Position numbers and translations under genes: made by a program. The notes under the pieces were generated by a model. It was given only the letters and a program-made list of their open reading frames with translations. It searched no databases and had not been told where the DNA came from. Positions 60,175 through 64,000 of a stretch of DNA of 64,000 nucleotides are shown piece by piece. The stretch is from Streptomyces sp. T12 (lineage in GTDB: Bacteria > Actinomycetota > Actinomycetes > Streptomycetales > Streptomycetaceae), in assembly GCF_028736035.1 (NCBI RefSeq), contig NZ_CP117866.1, positions 620,001-684,000 of the forward strand, written 5' to 3'. Numbering within the stretch: position 1 is the stretch's first letter; each line of letters opens with the position of its first letter.

Positions 60175-61821
60175 ATGGTTCCCATACACAGACGACTGCT
60201 GCGTCTCCTCACAGCCACCGCGCTGACGCTCTCCGCCTGCGTCACCGCCTCCGCCGGCACGACCGCCGAGGCCGCGCCGGGCAGCCCGGTGCTCGCGCCG
60301 CCGCTGGGCTGGAACAGTTGGAACAGTTTCGGGTGCGGGATTACCGAGGCGCAGGTGCGCCAGGCCGCCGACGCGATGGTGTCCTCGGGCATGAAGGCCG
60401 CGGGCTACCAGTACGTCGTGGTCGACGACTGCTGGTTCGACCCGCAGCGCGACGCGGCGGGCAACCTCCGCGCCAATCCGACCAAGTTCCCCAGCGGCAT
60501 GAAGGCACTCGGGGACTACATCCACAGCAAGGGCCTGAAGTTCGGCATCTACCAGGCACCCAACGAGAAGACCTGCGCCCAGGGCGTGGGCACCTACCCC
60601 GGCTCCACCGGCAGCAAGGGCCACGAGGCCCAGGACGCCAACACGTTCGCCTCATGGGGCGTCGACTACCTCAAGTACGACTGGTGCTCCTCCAGCGGCA
60701 CCCGTGACGAGCAGGTCGCGCGCTTCACGCTGATGCGTGACGCCCTGCGCGCCACCGGGCGACCGATCGTCTACAGCATCAACCCCAACAGCTTCCACGC
60801 CATCACCGGCGCCACGTACAACTGGGGCGAGGTCGCCGACCTGTGGCGGACGACCGAGGACCTGCTCGACATCTGGCAGAACAACAACACCAACAGCTAT
60901 CCCATGGGCGTCGGCAACGTCCTGGACGTCACCGCACCGCTGGCCGCTCAGTCGGGCCCGGGTCACTGGAACGACCCCGACATGCTGGTCGTCGGCCGCC
61001 CCGGACTGTCACTGACCGAGTCCCGCTCCCACTTCGCCCTGTGGTCGCTGCTCTCGGCCCCCCTCATCGCGGGCAACGACATCCGCACCATGTCCGCCGA
61101 CGTCAGCGCGATCCTGCGCAACCCCCGCCTGCTGGCGGTGAACCAGGACCCGCTGGGCGCGGGCGGACGCCGGGTGCGCGACGACGGCGACACCGAGGTG
61201 TTCGCCAAGCCCCTGTCCGACGGCTCGGCCGCGGTAGGCCTGTTCAACCGGGGAGGCAGCACCACGACCATCACCACCACGGCCGCCCAGGTCGGCCTGA
61301 CCGGAGGCTCGTTCACCCTCACCGACCTGTGGACCGGCGCCACGTCCAGCACCTCCGGCCAGATCTCCGCGAGCGTCCCCGCGCACGGCGTCGCCGTGTT
61401 CAAGATGACCGGCGGCAGCCCGCTTGCCGCCACCACCGCACGCCTGCGCGGCACCGCATCCGGCCGCTGCCTGGACGTTGATCGCGCCGCCACCGCGGCT
61501 GGGACGACGACGCTGATCTGGGACTGCCACACCGCCGCCAACCAGCTATGGACCAGCTGGGCCGGCGGCGAGATCCGCGTCTACGGCGACAAGTGCCTGG
61601 ACGCCTACAACCAGGGCACCACCAACGGCACGCCGGTCATCATCTGGCCCTGCAACGGCCAGGACAACCAGAAGTGGACGGTCGGCTCCGACGGGTCGGT
61701 CCGCAACGTCCATGCCGGACTGTGCCTCGACGTCAACGGGGCCGCCACCGCGGGCGGGACCCCGGTCATCCTGTGGACCTGCAACGGCCAGAACAACCAG
61801 AAGTGGACCACGCTCCCCTGA
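60175..61821 (+). CDS. Secreted GH27 alpha-galactosidase with C-terminal CBM13
   Basis: 548 residues from ATG 60175 with AGGAAGGAA upstream. Signal LLRLLTATALTLSACVTASA. The GH27 barrel has PPLGWNSWNSFGC, YVVVDDCWFDPQRD, nucleophile Asp in DYLKYDWCSSS, and acid/base Asp in GHWNDPDMLVVGRPG. A C-terminal beta domain (~320-410) and a ricin-type trefoil (~420-548; RCLDVDRAATAAGTTTLIWD, KCLDAYNQGTTNGTPVIIWP) follow. It releases alpha-galactose or, in some family members, beta-L-arabinopyranose. Last gene of the co-directional GH127-GH62-GH27 run. Confidence 0.94.
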   Translation: MVPIHRRLLRLLTATALTLSACVTASAGTTAEAAPGSPVLAPPLGWNSWNSFGCGITEAQVRQAADAMVSSGMKAAGYQYVVVDDCWFDPQRDAAGNLRANPTKFPSGMKALGDYIHSKGLKFGIYQAPNEKTCAQGVGTYPGSTGSKGHEAQDANTFASWGVDYLKYDWCSSSGTRDEQVARFTLMRDALRATGRPIVYSINPNSFHAITGATYNWGEVADLWRTTEDLLDIWQNNNTNSYPMGVGNVLDVTAPLAAQSGPGHWNDPDMLVVGRPGLSLTESRSHFALWSLLSAPLIAGNDIRTMSADVSAILRNPRLLAVNQDPLGAGGRRVRDDGDTEVFAKPLSDGSAAVGLFNRGGSTTTITTTAAQVGLTGGSFTLTDLWTGATSSTSGQISASVPAHGVAVFKMTGGSPLAATTARLRGTASGRCLDVDRAATAAGTTTLIWDCHTAANQLWTSWAGGEIRVYGDKCLDAYNQGTTNGTPVIIWPCNGQDNQKWTVGSDGSVRNVHAGLCLDVNGAATAGGTPVILWTCNGQNNQKWTTLP

Positions 61822-61863
61822 CTCGCCACCCCTACCACCGCGCGGGGAGACGCCCGATCGGTT

Positions 61864-61908
61864 GAGGGCAGTCCCACGACAGCAGACCAAGCTGCGGGGA
61901 CTGCCCTC
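61864..61908. terminator. Bidirectional hairpin terminator
   Basis: GAGGGCAGTCCC and GGGACTGCCCTC form a perfect 12-bp stem with a 21-base loop, between the converging GH27 gene and GH74 remnant. Confidence 0.6.
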
Positions 61909-62014
61909 CTCACCGGGCTGGGCTACCTGATACGGGTATCCATCCTCCGCGAGGTTCCTCAGCCATGGCGGGGCCGCGGGCCGTTGTGCCTGCGGCCCCG
62001 CTCGGGTGCCTGGG

Positions 62015-62705
62015 TCAGGACGGGTCGCCGTACTGCAGGCCGCGTCCGTTGGTGCCGACGTAGACGCGGCCGTAGGTGTCGGGGCCGCGGGTGATGACGC
62101 CGACGCCGCCGATGGCGCCCCACTGGTGGGCCTTGTCGTTGACGCGGAGCCAGGTGGCGCCCTTGTCGGTGGAGCGGAAGACTCCGGTGACGTCCTTGAC
62201 GGTGCCGATCAGGTACAGGGCCTGGTAGCCGGTGCCCGGCTTGGCCTTGCCGAAACCGAGGGCGGAGGCGGAGGCGGAGGCGGACTGCACCGTCTTGAGC
62301 GTGGTGAAGGTGCGGCCGCCGTCGGTGGAGTGCAGCAGCCCCTTGCCGTAGCCGGAGATCCACAGGTCCCCGGCGATGCCCGGGATGGCCGTGAGCTTGC
62401 CGGAGGGCAGGTTGCCGGCGCGGGCGGTGAAGGTCGCGCCGTCGTCGGTGCTGGCGTAGAGCGTGCCGCCGGACAGGGAGTAGAAGGTCCTGGCCGAGGA
62501 GCGGTCGGCGACGACTGCGGCGTCGTTGCCCAGGCCGCTGACCCTCGACCAGCTCGCCCCGTTGTCGGTCGAGCGGTACGGGGCCTGACCGGCCTGGGTC
62601 CAGACGATGGTGGAGCCGTCGGCCGCGAGCGCGACGCGGCCGTCCTGGGCTTCGGCCACCGGCTCGGCCTTGAAGCCGTTCCAGCTGCGGCCGCCGTCGC
62701 CGATG
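62015..62705 (-). pseudogene. C-terminal remnant of a GH74 xyloglucanase
   Basis: About 230 residues of a two-propeller GH74 enzyme: DGRVALAADGSTIVWTQAGQ, APYRSTDNGASWSRVSG, LYASTDDGATFTARAGNLP, GLLHSTDGGRTFTTLKTV, VFRSTDKGATWLRVNDKAHQ and WGAIGGVGVITRGPDTYGRV to the natural C-terminus. The first propeller and catalytic Asp residues are missing upstream of ~62705. A short Ser-Ala run at 62258-62286 comes from four GGAGGC units. An intact enzyme would cut the xyloglucan backbone. Confidence 0.8.
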
Positions 62706-63055
62706 CCCTTGATGTCGACGGCCTCTCGCGGAAGGACACCGAGCCCGGGACCGTTCACCGGCCTCGGTGTCACCGACGGAGTCCAGGGTGACGTCCCGGA
62801 CCCGTGGAGACCCGGGTGCCTATCGGGTAGGCGGAGGCGCTGAGGGGGCGTCCTGAGCAGGGAGTTGGCGCCCGGGCTTCAGCCGGCGAACATGCCACCG
62901 GCGCACGGCGGCGGAGGCAGCCCGGGCGGAGTGCTGCTTCCGTGTGTGCGGTGGGGCGCTTGGGTGAGGCCCTGGCTGCGTCCGCGTCAGCCGCTCCTTG
63001 TGATCGGGTGAGACGGTCGTTCCCCGAACGGAGACGGGTGGCTGCGGTGCAAGGG
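62706..63055. other. Intergenic stretch; nothing recognised
   Basis: 350 bases upstream of the GH74 remnant and downstream of the CE7 gene. No further GH74 blades could be found; the missing 5' part was deleted. Confidence 0.4.
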
Positions 63056-64000
63056 TCACTGCTCGGGTGCGAGTCCGCGCTCGGCCAGCCAGTCCAGTTG
63101 GACGGGTGGGTTGGAGCCGCAACCGCCGCCGTGGTCGGCGAACGGCCAGACGGTCATGGTCCGGTCCTCACCCGCGTAGTGGTTGAAGGCGGCGTAGACC
63201 GTGGAGGCCGGGCAGATCGGGTCCATCAGGCCGACGCTGAACAGGGCCGGTGCGGTGGCCCGCTGGGCGAAGTGGACGCCGTCGAAGTAGTCGAGGGTGG
63301 CGAACGTCGGCTCCACGCGGTGGCGGCTGTGCCAGCGCAGGTACTTGGCGATTTCCGGGTAGGGGCCCTCGCCGGTGATCTGGACGGCGCGGCGGAAGTG
63401 GCACAGGAACGGCACGTCGGGCATCACCGCCGCCACCCTGTCCCCCAGGAGTCCAGCGGTGGCGAGGGCCAGTCCGCCGCCCTGGCTGCCGCCCGCGACC
63501 ACGATCCTGCGGGCATCGAGGGAGGGCACTTCCGCGACGGCGTCCACCGCCCGCGCACAGTCGGTCATCAGGCGCCGGTAGTAGTAGTTCTCGGGCGAGT
63601 CGATGCCGCGGGTCATGAATCCCTCGACCCACTGCGTGCCGTCGCCCAGGGTCCGGTCCGGGGTGTCGTGGCCTTGGCCTCGGCTGTCGACGACGAGCTG
63701 GGCGTAGCCGGCGGCGGGCCAGAAGAGGTGGTCGGTGGGCAGGGCACGGCCGCCGCTGTAGCCGTTGTAGGTGACGACGACGGGCAGCGGGCCTTCGGCT
63801 CCGCGCGGGCGGAGCAGCCAGGCGGCCACCGGCTCACCCTGCCAGCCGGGGAAGCGCAGGTCGTCCACCTCGACGGTGCGCAGCCGGAACCGGTCCGTGA
63901 CGCGCTCGGCCTTCACCGCTCCGCCCTGTGATCGGGCGTCGTCGAGGGTGTGCTGCCAGAACGCGTCGAAGTCGTGCGGTGCGGTCGACACCGGTCGGTA
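63056..64000 (-). CDS. CE7-family acetyl-xylan esterase/deacetylase, 5' end beyond window
   Basis: About 315 residues visible. The frame is open to the window edge (Tyr-Arg-Pro before the first GTG at 63991), and CE7 proteins usually start with ~15 more residues reading ...YRP, so the true start is outside. The alpha/beta-hydrolase core shows LPVVVTYNGYSGGRALPTDH, LVVDSRGQGHDTPD, nucleophile Ser in VAGGSQGGGLALA, Asp in VGLMDPICPAST and His in PFADHGGGCG. CE7 enzymes remove acetyl groups from short xylo-oligosaccharides (and cephalosporin C), usually in the cytoplasm as hexamers; no signal is seen. This fits intracellular processing of products made by the secreted enzymes of the cluster. Confidence 0.92.
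   Translation of the reverse strand, partial: YRPVSTAPHDFDAFWQHTLDDARSQGGAVKAERVTDRFRLRTVEVDDLRFPGWQGEPVAAWLLRPRGAEGPLPVVVTYNGYSGGRALPTDHLFWPAAGYAQLVVDSRGQGHDTPDRTLGDGTQWVEGFMTRGIDSPENYYYRRLMTDCARAVDAVAEVPSLDARRIVVAGGSQGGGLALATAGLLGDRVAAVMPDVPFLCHFRRAVQITGEGPYPEIAKYLRWHSRHRVEPTFATLDYFDGVHFAQRATAPALFSVGLMDPICPASTVYAAFNHYAGEDRTMTVWPFADHGGGCGSNPPVQLDWLAERGLAPEQ

Overview
The window reads as GC-rich actinomycete DNA, most likely from a Streptomyces chromosome arm. Supporting signs are strong G/C third-position bias, Tat-signal secreted glycosidases carrying CBM13 (ricin-type) and AbfB modules, an XRE/AAA/WD40 regulator, PadR-ABC and MMPL/two-component cassettes, and many decayed genes. The assignment is an inference from gene content; there is no rRNA operon and no complete tRNA in the window.

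Layout. 1-6.4 kb: 3' part of a GH2 glycosidase overlapping an RraA-like gene, then a TetR regulator and a fused indolepyruvate:ferredoxin oxidoreductase. 6.4-7.6 kb: remnants of a sugar ABC permease and a GH78 rhamnosidase. 7.6-11.8 kb: MMPL transporter plus NarL-type two-component system. 11.9-15.1 kb: a graveyard with a broken LysR, a truncated tartrate/isopropylmalate dehydrogenase ended by a decayed IS5-type element, and MFS and LutC remnants. 15.5-19.2 kb: a large HTH-ATPase-WD40 protein. 19.6-25.8 kb: a carbonic anhydrase pseudogene and a ribosome-inactivating protein (RIP) gene that share a 58-bp upstream element; between them a GT4 glycosyltransferase/membrane protein pair and a broken thioesterase; then an Lrp regulator. 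26.2-40.5 kb: a segment bounded by two identical 48-bp copies of a tRNA-Gly(CCC) 3' end, holding a SnoaL-like lipoprotein, a PAD remnant, a gutted S8 peptidase, a CE1-like esterase, a PadR inverted pair with an ABC exporter, a GH2 beta-galactosidase and a truncated PIN protein, with two integrase remnants.

41-64 kb is a plant-cell-wall sugar-release cluster: GH29 fucosidase with a FadR regulator and an aldo/keto reductase remnant, three GH43 enzymes (all with C-terminal AbfB-type trefoils), GH97, GH31, GH127 (beta-L-arabinofuranosidase type), GH62, GH27, a GH74 remnant and a CE7 acetyl-xylan esterase. Taken together the enzymes would strip arabinose, galactose, xylose, fucose and acetyl groups from arabinoxylan, arabinan/arabinogalactan and xyloglucan outside the cell. 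Three copies of a GTTCG-N6-CGAAC palindrome lie in front of genes in this cluster, and a GAAGCGCTTC-type palindrome lies before the esterase and the GH2 gene, suggesting at least two sugar regulons.

The items most worth following up are the RIP gene (its stop codon falls where the family has its conserved active-site tryptophan), the shared 58-bp leader, the GTTCG-N6-CGAAC sites and the att-bounded island.
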